A stretch of 64,000 nucleotides of DNA. It comes from Campylobacterales bacterium (lineage in GTDB: Bacteria; Campylobacterota; Campylobacteria; Campylobacterales; QNZT01). Shown one piece after another: positions 1 through 10,284 of the stretch. Positions within the stretch are counted from its first letter, which is position 1. Each line of letters opens with the position of its first letter. The position numbers were made by a program, and so were the translations under genes. The stretch lies in the NCBI GenBank assembly GCA_024278835.1, contig JAJRSK010000029.1, forward strand, positions 91,031-155,030. Reading direction: 5' to 3'. The notes under the pieces were generated by a model, which was not told the origin of the DNA, searched no databases, and saw only the letters and a list, made by a program, of their open reading frames with translations.

Positions 1-1080
1 GGAGATTATGAGAGTGCGCTTGCGCTTTATGACAAAGAGATGATTCTACATCCCAACAATCATCTCGCCGCTTTAGAGTACGCTAGAACACTTTATATGC
101 TAGGCTTTTATAAACAAGCAAGAGAAGTGTTTGTAAACGTGTTAGCCCAAAATCCCCCTGCGCAGGTACAACACAATATCCATCTCTTTTTGGAAAAAAT
201 TGAGAACAAACTCACTACGCATAGCTTTACGGGGACTATCATGATAGGTGCCACCTATGATGACAATCTAGGCTACACCACTTCTTCCCCGACATTTAAC
301 TATGGTGGATTGACCTTAGAAAACGATACCAACAAAACAAAAGGATTTTACAACACACTCAATCTTCTCCTCTCACATCATTATCAAAAAGAGCATTTTT
401 CTTGGGAGAGCAGTTTTTATACCTACAACGAATTTCAACAACAAAACAATATCTCAGCACTCAACCTACTACATCTTTCAACAGCTATCTCAAAAAGTTA
501 CAATAACTTTAAAATCACACTACCCGTAGCTATATCACACACATGGTTTGCACAAAAAAGAGACACACTTAGTCTCATGACACAGCCTAGCTTCATCTTC
601 AAAGTATCCAACAAAACACAACTTGCACTACAAACACTCTATCGTCATAGTAAAAATGAAACAGATGATGAAAAAAGTTACGGCACTTGGGGCACTAGCA
701 TCATAACAAGTAGCGTTTTTAAACAAAGCAGTATACAAACCAAGCTAGGATATGAAAAGGATAAAAAAGAAGAGGGGGAGAGAATCGACATCTCAAAAGA
801 AAATTTTTATGCAGGCGCGACACTAGGTTATGATGTGTTAACAGATAGCCAACTATTTTTACGCTATTTATATCTAGAGAGCCACTATAGCGATAGTGAC
901 CCAACTCTAGCCTATGCGAGAGAAGATAAGAAAAATCAACTCACGCTAGGCATGAAACAGGGCATCAGCAAAAAAAGTGCACTATCACTCATATATACCT
1001 ATCTCAACAATCACTCAAACATCAACAGTTACAGCTATAAGAAAAATGCCTACACGCTAAACTATAATTATGACTTTTAG
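1..1080 (+). CDS. TPR-containing outer-membrane beta-barrel-like protein, 5' partial
   Basis: Frame is open from base 1 (GDYESALALYDKEMILHPNNHLAALEYARTLYMLG...) and reads as a TPR upstream of the ORF-track Met at 40; the rest has alternating aromatic beta-barrel-like strands ending in NYDF, typical of an OM protein C-terminus. Confidence 0.65.
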   Translation, partial: GDYESALALYDKEMILHPNNHLAALEYARTLYMLGFYKQAREVFVNVLAQNPPAQVQHNIHLFLEKIENKLTTHSFTGTIMIGATYDDNLGYTTSSPTFNYGGLTLENDTNKTKGFYNTLNLLLSHHYQKEHFSWESSFYTYNEFQQQNNISALNLLHLSTAISKSYNNFKITLPVAISHTWFAQKRDTLSLMTQPSFIFKVSNKTQLALQTLYRHSKNETDDEKSYGTWGTSIITSSVFKQSSIQTKLGYEKDKKEEGERIDISKENFYAGATLGYDVLTDSQLFLRYLYLESHYSDSDPTLAYAREDKKNQLTLGMKQGISKKSALSLIYTYLNNHSNINSYSYKKNAYTLNYNYDF

Positions 1081-2282
1081 TGCAAGTCCGCGTTTAGCTT
1101 CACTTCTCTCGTACTTCTAAAAGCTTTTATAGCACCAGTAAGAGAATCTTCTCTAAAATGAATCCCATTTAAGCCCGCCAAAACAGCCCCTTTGAAAACA
1201 TCTGTATCAGCAGAAGTCCATTCTGGATTTGCCTCTTTGATTTTGTTAAATTCATCCGTATTGATAGAGATTTTAGTCCCTGCAAGGATAGAAACACCTG
1301 CATCTACGATACAGCCGTCCCCTAGAGGGATACCTGTCACAGAGTTGGCACCTAAGAGTGTATTTTCACCGATAGAGATAGGGTTTCCATCTGTTCCAGA
1401 AAGCACACCAAGTATACTCGCACCACCACCTACATCAGATCCTGCTCCTACGATAGCAGATGAAGAGATACGCCCCTCTACCATCACAGGCCCCGTCGTT
1501 CCAGCATTAAAATTGATATAAGAAGCACCTGGCATGACCGTCGTACCAGCGTGTAACTGTGCACCCATTCGTACTTTTGATGCATCAAGGATTCTTGTAT
1601 TATCTGCTGGGATAACATGCTGTAAAAATCTTGGGAATTTATCCACAGAAGAAATCTCAGGATACATGCCATCTAGTTTTAACGAAATTTCATTTTCTCT
1701 TAACCAGTCAAGTTCGATAGGCATATTGCCAGACCATGCGACATTTTCAAGCTTTCCAAATGCACCATCAAGATTGACTGAGCGAAGGGCTACTTTTGCC
1801 TCAGAGAGTCCATAAAGCTTGAGGTAAATTGCTTCTACACTTTGAGGCGCACTATCTTCAAAAAGAAATACTATTTTAAAAGAAGTCTCGTCAACTTGTT
1901 GTGACATAAATAGCTCGGAAAGATGCTTAATCACTTGTACATTTTTATGATCATTGCCTGCTGCTTCTTCAATATAAGGAGTAAAAATATTCATAGCATT
2001 TTCAACAAAATCACGAGATACTTCTGTGACAAACTCACTTGCTGAAAAATCAACATTTACACCAGCATCTGCTAAAGATGCTGCAAAAACTGCTGCTGAA
2101 CCAAAGTTTTCGTTCCAGTTAGTTAAGGCAAATGTCGCCTGTAAAATCTTGTCTTCATTTTTTTGACCACGATCAATTCTAGTAATACCAAATGCAATTG
2201 GATCTCTATAACCAGAAACTGTTTTAGCTGACTCTACAAACGAAGCAAATGCTTCTTTACTCATTACCTTATCTATTGCCAT
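1077..2282 (-). CDS. dapD: 2,3,4,5-tetrahydropyridine-2,6-dicarboxylate N-succinyltransferase
   Basis: Left-handed beta-helix hexapeptide region (GAQLHAGTTVMPGASYINFNAGTTGPVMVEGRISSSAIVGAGSDVGGGASILG) of the DapD family. Confidence 0.9.
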   Translation of the reverse strand: MAIDKVMSKEAFASFVESAKTVSGYRDPIAFGITRIDRGQKNEDKILQATFALTNWNENFGSAAVFAASLADAGVNVDFSASEFVTEVSRDFVENAMNIFTPYIEEAAGNDHKNVQVIKHLSELFMSQQVDETSFKIVFLFEDSAPQSVEAIYLKLYGLSEAKVALRSVNLDGAFGKLENVAWSGNMPIELDWLRENEISLKLDGMYPEISSVDKFPRFLQHVIPADNTRILDASKVRMGAQLHAGTTVMPGASYINFNAGTTGPVMVEGRISSSAIVGAGSDVGGGASILGVLSGTDGNPISIGENTLLGANSVTGIPLGDGCIVDAGVSILAGTKISINTDEFNKIKEANPEWTSADTDVFKGAVLAGLNGIHFREDSLTGAIKAFRSTREVKLNADLH

Positions 2283-2285
2283 ATT

Positions 2286-3806
2286 TTATCCTCTATTACT
2301 GTTGTTACTTCTATTTCCGCCGCTGTTACCACCACGATTGCCACCGCTATTTCGACTACCACCACGGTTTCCGCCACCGCTATTTCGATTGTTATTGCCA
2401 CGGTATCCACCACCGCCACCACTTCTATTTCTTCCGCTACGGTTTCTACCACCACGATTTCTTCCACCATCGCCACCACGACCAGCATTTGCCATGAGTC
2501 TGTCAACTTCTGCGATAGTTTTACCGATACGGTCACTTCCTTGGATATCGTTTTCACTATAGAGCATAGAAGCTAGTTTAAGCGCTATATCTTCATCTGA
2601 AAGTTCAGTTTTCAGATTTTCTACTAGTTCACGTGCTAAGTCTGAAATCTCTTGTTTTTTAAGATTATCTATCATCTTGTCTTTTTGTTGCATCTGTACA
2701 TCACGAATCGTAGGAATCACTTTTGACTCTAGCGTAGAGCCTACATCTTTTTGAATTTTTTTAAGTGAATTAAACTCTCTTGGTGTCACGATAGAGATAG
2801 CCATGCCATCTTTACCCGCACGACCCGTTCGTCCGATACGATGCACATAAGACTCAGAATCAAAAGGAATATGATAGTTAAATACATGAGATACATCTCT
2901 CACATCTAAACCACGAGCCGCAACATCAGTCGCTATCAATGTCTCAAAGCTTCCTCTTTTAAAAGCACGGATAACATCTTCACGTTGACGTTGTTCCATA
3001 TCACCATGTAAGCCCTTAGCACTCTGTCCTTGTGCCATCAAATAATCTGCAAGTCTATCTACTTCTCTTTTTGTACGACAAAAAACGATACTTTTCACTG
3101 GATTTTTAAAATCCATCAAACGAATAAGTGCGTCATCTCTTTCTCTCTATTCAACCACATAATAAAGTTGTTTGATGTTTTCATTGGTGGTGTTTGTTTT
3201 AGTGATAGTCACAAACTCAGGACGATACAAAATCGTCTCTGCCAACATCTTGATAGGCTTAGGCATCGTCGCTGAGAAAAGAAGCGTTTGACGTGTACTT
3301 GGAAAATACGTAAATATCTCTTTGATATCATCTAAAAATCCCATGTCCAACATCTCATCTGCTTCATCCAAAACCACATACTTAGGGTTGATGCTAATTT
3401 CACCTTTGTTTAAAAGATCCAAAAATCTACCTGGTGTCGCTACGATGATACCTGCACTGTTGATGTGTTTGATTTGTCTACTATACGATGAACCACCATA
3501 AACAGTCGCTGTGGAAGTGTTAAAGTTTCTAGCAAATCTAAACAGTTCATCACTCACTTGTGTGGCAAGTTCTCTTGTTGGCACGATAACGACCATCTCA
3601 ACATCACCATTGTGTTCCATCATGTTGATGATAGGCAGTCCAAATGCCGCTGTTTTTCCTGTACCAGTTTGCGCTTGTGCTACGATATCTTTTCCCTCAA
3701 GTACGATTGGCATCGCATCTTGTTGTACGGGGCTAGGTTCTGTGAACCCTGCATCTTTGATAGCGCGCGCTAAGGGTGCTTTAAAATTAAAGTCTTCAAA
3801 AGTCAT
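2286..3806 (-). pseudogene. DEAD-box RNA helicase with RGG-type tail, interrupted by an in-frame TAG at 3147-3149
   Basis: N-terminal half (AQTGTGKT, PTRELA, DEAD, SAT) at 3147-3806 and C-terminal half (HRIGRTGRAG, Gly/Arg/Asn tail) at 2286-3119 are in the same frame, separated by one TAG codon. Confidence 0.8.
2290..2500 (-). repeat. Low-complexity Gly/Arg/Asn/Ser-rich tail-coding region of the helicase
   Basis: Translates as GGRNRSGRNRSGGGGGYRGNNNRNSGGGNRGGSRNSGGNRGGNSGGNRSNNSNRG. Confidence 0.8.
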
Positions 3807-4011
3807 ATATTTTTCTTTATGTTAGTATCATAAACACTACTAAGAACCAACATCTTTCAGTTTTTATCTTTCTATTAACCGACGATTCTCACGAAATTTT
3901 ACCTTGATAAAGAGTGTGAAGTGTGTTGGTTATTGGGAGTATTTATGTAGACGCGATGATAGCGAAAGTAAGCTTCATAAAAACTTACCTTCTCATACTA
4001 TCATGATAGCG

Positions 4012-4905
4012 TTAGTTTGCAAGCAAGTCTTTGAGGCTCTCTTTGGGATTTTTTCCTTTTATAATGGCATTGACTTCTATAGCGATAGGCACATAGATAT
4101 CTTCTTTTTTGGCGATTTTTACGATGGCTTCAGCGGTAGGTACACCCTCCGCCACTTCACCTAAATCTTCCAAAATAGCATCCATACTTTTTCCCTCAGC
4201 TAGTGCTAACCCGACACGATAATTACGTGAGAGTTTAGAAGAAGCAGTTAAAAACAAATCTCCCGAACCACCAAGTCCTATAAAGCTATCTTTTGATGCG
4301 CCAAAATGTTTTCCAAAGCGCATCATCTCTACTAAACCACGTGATATCAAAGATGCCCGAGCATTATTGCCAAGTCCCAAGCCTTCACAAATACCACTCG
4401 CAATCGCAATGACATTTTTGTACGCCCCACTCACCTCTGCTCCCATTACGTCAGTAGAGGTGTATGTCTTGATAAAAGAGGGGAAAAAAGTGCTATATTT
4501 TTCTGAGAGTTTATTATTGGTTGAACTGATGACCAACGCACAAGGAAGCCCCTGTATTACCTCCGCAGCAAAAGAAGGTCCAGAGATAAACGCCATATTT
4601 TCTTCAGGGACAAAGGCAGAAAATACTTCATTTAAAAACTTCCCAGAACTGACTTCTATCCCTTTTGATGCGACCAAAATCTTCTGATTGTTAAAGACAA
4701 AGTTATTTTCTAACCACGCTCTTGCATGTTGGGCAGAAATCGCAAAAACTAAGTATTCCAAAGAGAGTATCTCATCCACAGAGACAAAGTGTGGAATCTC
4801 TTTTTGCCTTCGTGAGGTAATAAATACTTCATTGTCAGGATTTTTTGAAAAAGCATACTGCAAAGCTTGACCCCATTTTCCCGCACCTATGATTCCTATC
4901 TTCAT
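4012..4905 (-). CDS. gpsA: NAD(P)H-dependent glycerol-3-phosphate dehydrogenase
   Basis: MKIGIIGAGKWGQAL Rossmann start, SGPSFAAEV, GLGLGNNARASLISRGLVEM, LGGSGDLFLT motifs. Confidence 0.93.
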   Translation of the reverse strand: MKIGIIGAGKWGQALQYAFSKNPDNEVFITSRRQKEIPHFVSVDEILSLEYLVFAISAQHARAWLENNFVFNNQKILVASKGIEVSSGKFLNEVFSAFVPEENMAFISGPSFAAEVIQGLPCALVISSTNNKLSEKYSTFFPSFIKTYTSTDVMGAEVSGAYKNVIAIASGICEGLGLGNNARASLISRGLVEMMRFGKHFGASKDSFIGLGGSGDLFLTASSKLSRNYRVGLALAEGKSMDAILEDLGEVAEGVPTAEAIVKIAKKEDIYVPIAIEVNAIIKGKNPKESLKDLLAN

Positions 4906-5576
4906 TTTAGCCCCTTTTTGAGTTTTGCTATATTTTTCTTATCACCGATTACGACCAAAATATCACCCTCTCGCATCTTACGATAAATCTTATGCGTATT
5001 ATAATAAAATTTACCACCCTCTTTTGCTGCATGTACCCCTATCATGATGATATCATACTCCGATTCTAAAGTAAGTTTACGAAACTGTTCCCCGATGATA
5101 CTTGTCTCTTGGGGCACGACAACCTCTGCTATCTCTATAGAGAGATCACTATAAATGATTTGGTCAAAGACATCAAAAATCTTCGGCTTTTGCAAAACCC
5201 TAAAAATTCTATGAGAACCCAAATCATAAGGGTTAACCGTATAGCTAGCCCCTGCTAGTAGCATCTTTTTTTCATCATTGACTGTGGCAGCCAGAGAGAT
5301 AATTTTAAGATTTTGATTGAGTTTGCGCGCAGAGAGTGTGACAAAAAGATTATTATTGTACTCTTCATGCATACAAAAAAATGTCTCAATCTCCTTTTCT
5401 ATGCCTATCTCTTTGAGATATATATCTTTTGTGATATCCAAGCAGCGCGCACCAAATCCATCCCCAAGAGCACTCTCTACATCTTCTTCGCTACAAGAGA
5501 CGATAAAAAATGCTATGCTCCGTGCTTTTAACATCTTTGCTAACTCTCTGGCTGTTTTTCCATATCCATATATCAC
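4902..5576 (-). CDS. TrkA-N/RCK NAD-binding domain protein, probable second RCK module of the upstream K+ channel
   Basis: VIYGYGKTARELAKML Rossmann motif and TrkA-C-like end (EGDILVVIGDKKNIAKLKKGLK); same frame as the preceding ORF across a single TAA. Confidence 0.75.
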   Translation of the reverse strand: MIYGYGKTARELAKMLKARSIAFFIVSCSEEDVESALGDGFGARCLDITKDIYLKEIGIEKEIETFFCMHEEYNNNLFVTLSARKLNQNLKIISLAATVNDEKKMLLAGASYTVNPYDLGSHRIFRVLQKPKIFDVFDQIIYSDLSIEIAEVVVPQETSIIGEQFRKLTLESEYDIIMIGVHAAKEGGKFYYNTHKIYRKMREGDILVVIGDKKNIAKLKKGLK

Positions 5577-5591
5577 TAACTGTTTGATGGC

Positions 5592-7142
5592 TTATCCTTT
5601 AAAAAGAGTCAGTTTAAATGCAATGATATCTTCTCTATCCCCAATCACCATCAAGACATCATGCTCTCTTAATATAAATATCTCATCTTTAGGGTGAAAA
5701 TAAAACTTATCCTGCTCATTTGCCCGCACCAATCCCAAAAGCTTGAGGTTAAAATGCTTTAAGTTTAACTTTTTTAAAGATAGATGATACGCTTTTGACT
5801 CTTTGGCAATTTCTATCTCTTCGAGGATAGGGTCTTCTCGCTCTAAAAGTATATTATCAATAGCCCCATAGGCAATCGGTGCTTCCAGATACTCCATAGC
5901 TGCAATAGCCGCACTTTTATAAGGGAAAATCGCCTCTTTAGCACCTGCAATCTCTAGTTTTAACTTTGCCTCTTTTTTATTGACCCTGGAGTAGACGACA
6001 GTATCGCTATTAAGTGATTTTAAAGATAAAATGATAGAGAGGTTAAGGGCATCATTATCTGTTAAGGCCACAGCATGTTTAAGTTTACTATCACACCTCA
6101 GTAATTCCAAAACATCCATATCAGAGGCATCTGCATGTAAGGCTAAAAATTTCTCTTTTTTAGCTTCTTCTATCTCTCCAGCATTCACATCAAGTACCAC
6201 AAACTTTTCACCTGCACGATATAATTCTCTGGCTAACTCTTTCCCCATCTTACCATATCCACAGATAAGCACATACGATTTTAATTTTGCTATCTCATTG
6301 AGCACATGTTGTTCTTTCACCTCTTCTAACTTCTCCGTCATGGAGGTCGTAATGATAGAGGTCATAAATGAGATGATAGCAATCCCTCCCATGATAAGAA
6401 ACATCGTGATAAAACGCCCTGCCGATGTTTGTGGTGTGATATCTCCAAAACCCACGGTAGTGATAGTGACGACTGCCCAGTAAATCGCGTCAAAAAAGGT
6501 ATCTATCTTTTCATTGCCCCCCGCCCCTTCAAAGATATAAATCACCGTTGAAGCAAAAAATACCATAAAAGAGAAGATAACAAGTAAGGTAACAAACTCA
6601 TAGCGTTTCTCAGTAAAAACCCGCAGTAAAAAATTGAGATTTTGTGTATATCTAAAGACTTTAAAGAGCCTAAAAAGTAGTAAAAAACGTAGTACTCTTA
6701 GTGGTCGATAAGAAGGAAGAATTGCTAACAAATCAATAATAGACATAGGAGAGATAACGAAGCGAAACTTCTCTAAAAGGGCTGGTTTTAAAAGCATCCA
6801 TGCCGTTGAATTCTTCTCCTCTACCTCATATTGTTCATGTGTTTCAATGATAGACATATGGGCATTACTACTCACCCAAAAACGTCCCAACCACTCTAGT
6901 ATAAAGATAACAACAGCCACCATTTCAAAGATGTAGACGATAGGAGGCAAGGCATGTTTTATCTCTAAAATCAGGATTAAAATAGTACTTAAGACTAAAA
7001 AAATCATAAAAATATCAAAATATTTTTTTTTAACAGAGGCTTCTCCTTCTAAAATTTCAAAGGCAAACCTCTTTATCTTTTTATAACGCTTAGAGGCTTC
7101 TAAGGCATAAGAAAATGTTAAAAGCCACCTTTTAAATGTCAT
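5592..7142 (-). CDS. Voltage-gated-type potassium channel with TrkA-N/TrkA-C (RCK) domains
   Basis: Selectivity filter TTVGFGD, transmembrane helices, VLICGYGKMGKELARELYRAGEKFVVLD RCK motif. Confidence 0.88.
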   Translation of the reverse strand: MTFKRWLLTFSYALEASKRYKKIKRFAFEILEGEASVKKKYFDIFMIFLVLSTILILILEIKHALPPIVYIFEMVAVVIFILEWLGRFWVSSNAHMSIIETHEQYEVEEKNSTAWMLLKPALLEKFRFVISPMSIIDLLAILPSYRPLRVLRFLLLFRLFKVFRYTQNLNFLLRVFTEKRYEFVTLLVIFSFMVFFASTVIYIFEGAGGNEKIDTFFDAIYWAVVTITTVGFGDITPQTSAGRFITMFLIMGGIAIISFMTSIITTSMTEKLEEVKEQHVLNEIAKLKSYVLICGYGKMGKELARELYRAGEKFVVLDVNAGEIEEAKKEKFLALHADASDMDVLELLRCDSKLKHAVALTDNDALNLSIILSLKSLNSDTVVYSRVNKKEAKLKLEIAGAKEAIFPYKSAAIAAMEYLEAPIAYGAIDNILLEREDPILEEIEIAKESKAYHLSLKKLNLKHFNLKLLGLVRANEQDKFYFHPKDEIFILREHDVLMVIGDREDIIAFKLTLFKG

Positions 7143-8560
7143 TAAGCGAGTTTGTTCTTTAAAATTTCATTGACTTTGGCAGGGTTGGCGCTTCCTTTGC
7201 TCTCCTTCATCACTTGCCCTACAAAGAAACCAAGCAACTTCTCCTTGCCACCTCTGTACTGTTCAACCTTATCAGGGTTTGCAAGCAATATACCATCAAC
7301 AAGTGCTTCAATAGCCCCATCATCACTCATCTGCTTTAGACCAAGTTTATCGATAGTTTCATCAATACCCATCTCATTTTCCATCACATAATCCAGTACC
7401 TCTTTAGCCGCTTTTCCAGATATAGTACCATCATCTATACGCTTGACTAGTGTCGCCAACTTCACAGCATCTACAGGATTACTTTCAGCATTTTTTAAAC
7501 GTCCTTGAAGTTCAACAGTGAGCCAAGTCACAGAATTTTTCGCACTTGCTCCCTCTGCTAACATCTTTTCAAAAAAGTGCGCCATCTCTATATCTGCCGT
7601 AATCACTGCCGCGTCATATTCTTTGATAGCATGTTCTTTGACAAAGCGTGCCTTTTTGGCATCGGGCAATTCAGGGATGTTTTTTCCCTCTTCTAGCATC
7701 GCATCACTCACGATTACTGGCTCTAAATCAGGCTCAGGAAAGTAGCGGTAATCTGCTGCATCCTCTTTACCACGCATAGATTTTGTCTGTCCACTCTGCA
7801 CATCAAACAGTCTCGTCTCTTGATACACTTCTTCATCAAAAACGCCATCTTCCCAAGCCTCTATCTGACGCCCTATTTCATACTCGGTGGCTTTTTGGAT
7901 AAATTTAAACGAGTTCATATTTTTAATCTCGACCCGTGTATTGAGGTTTGTTGCTCCTTTTGGACGGATGGAGATATTCACATCACAGCGAAATGATCCC
8001 TCTTGCATATTGGCATCAGAGATGTCAAGGTAACGCACAATGGCATGTAACTTTTTAAGGTATCGTATCGCTTCATCGCTACTGCGCATGTCAGGGTCTG
8101 ATACGATTTCAAGTAGTGGGGTACCTGCACGGTTTAAATCTACCTTACTCTCTGCTCCATCATGGATACTTTTCCCCGCATCTTCTTCGAGGTGCGCTCT
8201 TGTAATACCGATACGCTTGCTTGAGCCATCATCAAAATCAATAATGATTTCACCACCCTCCACGATAGGAATCTCAAATTGCGAGATTTGATACCCCTTT
8301 GGGAGATCTGGATAAAAGTAGTTTTTTCGGTTAAAAATAGACTTTTTATGGATAGTTGATCCTACAGCATTACCAAAATAAATCGCCTTTTTAACCGCTT
8401 CAAAATTCAGTACCGGAAGTGCGCCAGGAAGTCCTAAACAAACAGGGCAGACATTGGTATTTGGTGCTTCACCAAAAGAGGTGGGACAGGAACAAAAAAT
8501 CTTTGTCTTGGTATTTAACTGGATATGGACTTCTAAACCGATGATAACTTCAAACATCAA
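7142..8560 (-). CDS. gatB: Aspartyl/glutamyl-tRNA amidotransferase subunit B
   Basis: [58 protein letters not shown] motifs. Confidence 0.96.
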   Translation of the reverse strand: MMFEVIIGLEVHIQLNTKTKIFCSCPTSFGEAPNTNVCPVCLGLPGALPVLNFEAVKKAIYFGNAVGSTIHKKSIFNRKNYFYPDLPKGYQISQFEIPIVEGGEIIIDFDDGSSKRIGITRAHLEEDAGKSIHDGAESKVDLNRAGTPLLEIVSDPDMRSSDEAIRYLKKLHAIVRYLDISDANMQEGSFRCDVNISIRPKGATNLNTRVEIKNMNSFKFIQKATEYEIGRQIEAWEDGVFDEEVYQETRLFDVQSGQTKSMRGKEDAADYRYFPEPDLEPVIVSDAMLEEGKNIPELPDAKKARFVKEHAIKEYDAAVITADIEMAHFFEKMLAEGASAKNSVTWLTVELQGRLKNAESNPVDAVKLATLVKRIDDGTISGKAAKEVLDYVMENEMGIDETIDKLGLKQMSDDGAIEALVDGILLANPDKVEQYRGGKEKLLGFFVGQVMKESKGSANPAKVNEILKNKLA

Positions 8561-8648
8561 CTAAACCTTGCGTAATTATTTTTTTCATTTTACAACAATT
8601 TTCATTAGAGCAATAGAAGTTATCTAAGGAGAATAAATGCTATACGTA

Positions 8649-9908
8649 CTAGCAACAGACCCTATTTTTCCCTTGCTTTTTTGCTTGATACAGATGCACA
8701 TCTGTCCCTTGTATAAAAACATCAGAACTTAAGTCATCTTCATACTCTTTAACGCCGAAACTACAAGTAAGTTTAAAGCCTTCTGCAAAACTTAAGGCTT
8801 CAACATTTTTACGTATTTTTTCAGCCAATTCTATCGCTTCTGGTTTTTTTGTTTGGGGCAATATGATAGCAAATTCTTCACCACCCCAGCGCGCAAAGGT
8901 ATCACTCTCTCGTATACTTTGAGAGACATTATTTGTAAGTGCTACAAGTACTTGATCTCCTATATGATGTCCGTAGGTGTCATTCACTCTTTTAAAGTCG
9001 TCTATATCATATAATATAAGTGAAAATGGCTCCTTATATCGCCTTGATAGTGCTATCTGTTGCTCCAGTATCGTATTAAATTTCAATCTATTGGCGATAC
9101 CTGTCAAGGCATCTGTAGAGGCTGCCACTTCAAATAGCTTGCGTTCATTTTCAAGCTCTGTGATATCCGTAAAGGAGAGCACAAGATGCCCGCTTTTACC
9201 ATCTTCTACAGGTGCAACATCCACAACAAACACATAAAGTTCATTGTTGCTTTTAAGTTTCACTTTATGAATCATCGTAGGATTATTGATGACAAATTCT
9301 TTCCATTCACTATCATCAAAACGACACTGTAAATATCCATCATCTTTCATAAAAGTATCGCATACTTTTTCATATTTGTTATAAAAATCCGTGATACTTT
9401 TAACAGAAAAAAACTCTAAAAACGCTTTGTTTACACTGACTATCTCTGACTCTTCCATAACAAAGACGATATTTCTTTGCGACTCCAACACCGCTTGCAG
9501 ATAAGACTTATGCTTTAAAACCTCTTCTTTGGAGTTTTGTATATCATCCACCATCTCATTGACTGAGAGTGCTAACTCTTCAAACTCTCTAAAATATAAC
9601 TTATTAGTATCAATCTTTTTTAATTTTTTAGAGGCATCCTGAAAGTAGGCATTAAAAAGGGCAAAATGCTTTTTTAAATCTCTAGCAATCAATCGCGTCA
9701 CGATAAAGGTAGTGATGATGGCAAAGATAAAAACCAAAAGTAGTTCAATACTTGAAATAGTTGCTAAGTAGTGAAAAAAAGAATTAGCCCCACCCCTATC
9801 AAATATCAGGCTATAAAGCCATAAGGTGAGCAATATAATCAATGAAGAGATAATTACAATAGTAATGTTGATAAAGAAAGTGCCAATAATACTTTGCTTA
9901 GTTTTCAT
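8649..9908 (-). CDS. Membrane-anchored PAS-GGDEF diguanylate cyclase
   Basis: Two N-terminal TM segments, PAS-like region, TDALTGIANRLKFN and RWGGEEFAIILPQT (GGEEF) signature. Confidence 0.9.
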   Translation of the reverse strand: MKTKQSIIGTFFINITIVIISSLIILLTLWLYSLIFDRGGANSFFHYLATISSIELLLVFIFAIITTFIVTRLIARDLKKHFALFNAYFQDASKKLKKIDTNKLYFREFEELALSVNEMVDDIQNSKEEVLKHKSYLQAVLESQRNIVFVMEESEIVSVNKAFLEFFSVKSITDFYNKYEKVCDTFMKDDGYLQCRFDDSEWKEFVINNPTMIHKVKLKSNNELYVFVVDVAPVEDGKSGHLVLSFTDITELENERKLFEVAASTDALTGIANRLKFNTILEQQIALSRRYKEPFSLILYDIDDFKRVNDTYGHHIGDQVLVALTNNVSQSIRESDTFARWGGEEFAIILPQTKKPEAIELAEKIRKNVEALSFAEGFKLTCSFGVKEYEDDLSSDVFIQGTDVHLYQAKKQGKNRVCC

Positions 9909-10020
9909 AGTGAAACATTATAGTTAAAAGAGTCTAAAAAAGTTAATATTTTATACTAGATTTTACCAAAAAAGGTGTTTAGCTAGAAAAAAGTCCTTTC
10001 TAGATAAAAAAATAGATGTT

Positions 10021-10278
10021 TTATTTGTTATCTAAAAGTTCTCTTAAGAGTTTGGTTTGTTCTTTGGCTTCTAAGAGTGCTTCTTCTTGGGTGTGTGCCA
10101 TCTCAAAAAAGACCACCATAAAAAGGCCGATAGTGGCACCAAAAAAACCACCAATAAGCGCGACAATAAGTCCAAAAGGGTAAAAAAGTGTAAAGAAAAG
10201 GTAAGCCCCAACGATAACGACACCCCAAGAGGCACCCTGCATGAAGCTTACCAAAGAATCAAAATTCTTACGTATCAT
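10021..10278 (-). CDS. Small two-TM membrane protein upstream of atpB (AtpI-like position; family uncertain)
   Basis: Hydrophobic two-helix protein MIRKNFDSLVSFMQGASWGVVIVGAYLFF...; start codon lies inside a TATCATGATA palindrome. Confidence 0.65.
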   Translation of the reverse strand: MIRKNFDSLVSFMQGASWGVVIVGAYLFFTLFYPFGLIVALIGGFFGATIGLFMVVFFEMAHTQEEALLEAKEQTKLLRELLDNK

Positions 10279-10284
10279 GATAGC

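Noticed and set aside
2249-2562. Several ORFs on both strands across the helicase RGG tail (82, 86 and 94 aa; His/Tyr-, Pro/Leu- and Val/Glu-rich)
   Set aside because: They are alternative-frame readings of a low-complexity repeat; the minus frame encoding the RGG-like tail explains the sequence.
3904-4164. Plus-strand ORF of 86 aa between the helicase and gpsA
   Set aside because: Runs antisense into gpsA, no SD and no plausible protein signature.
8637-8732. 31-codon plus-strand ORF with strong SD (AAGGAGAATAAATG; MLYVLATDPIFPLLFCLIQMHICPLYKNIRT)
   Set aside because: Mostly antisense to the end of the diguanylate cyclase gene, no recognisable family; could be chance or a gene remnant, too weak to call.
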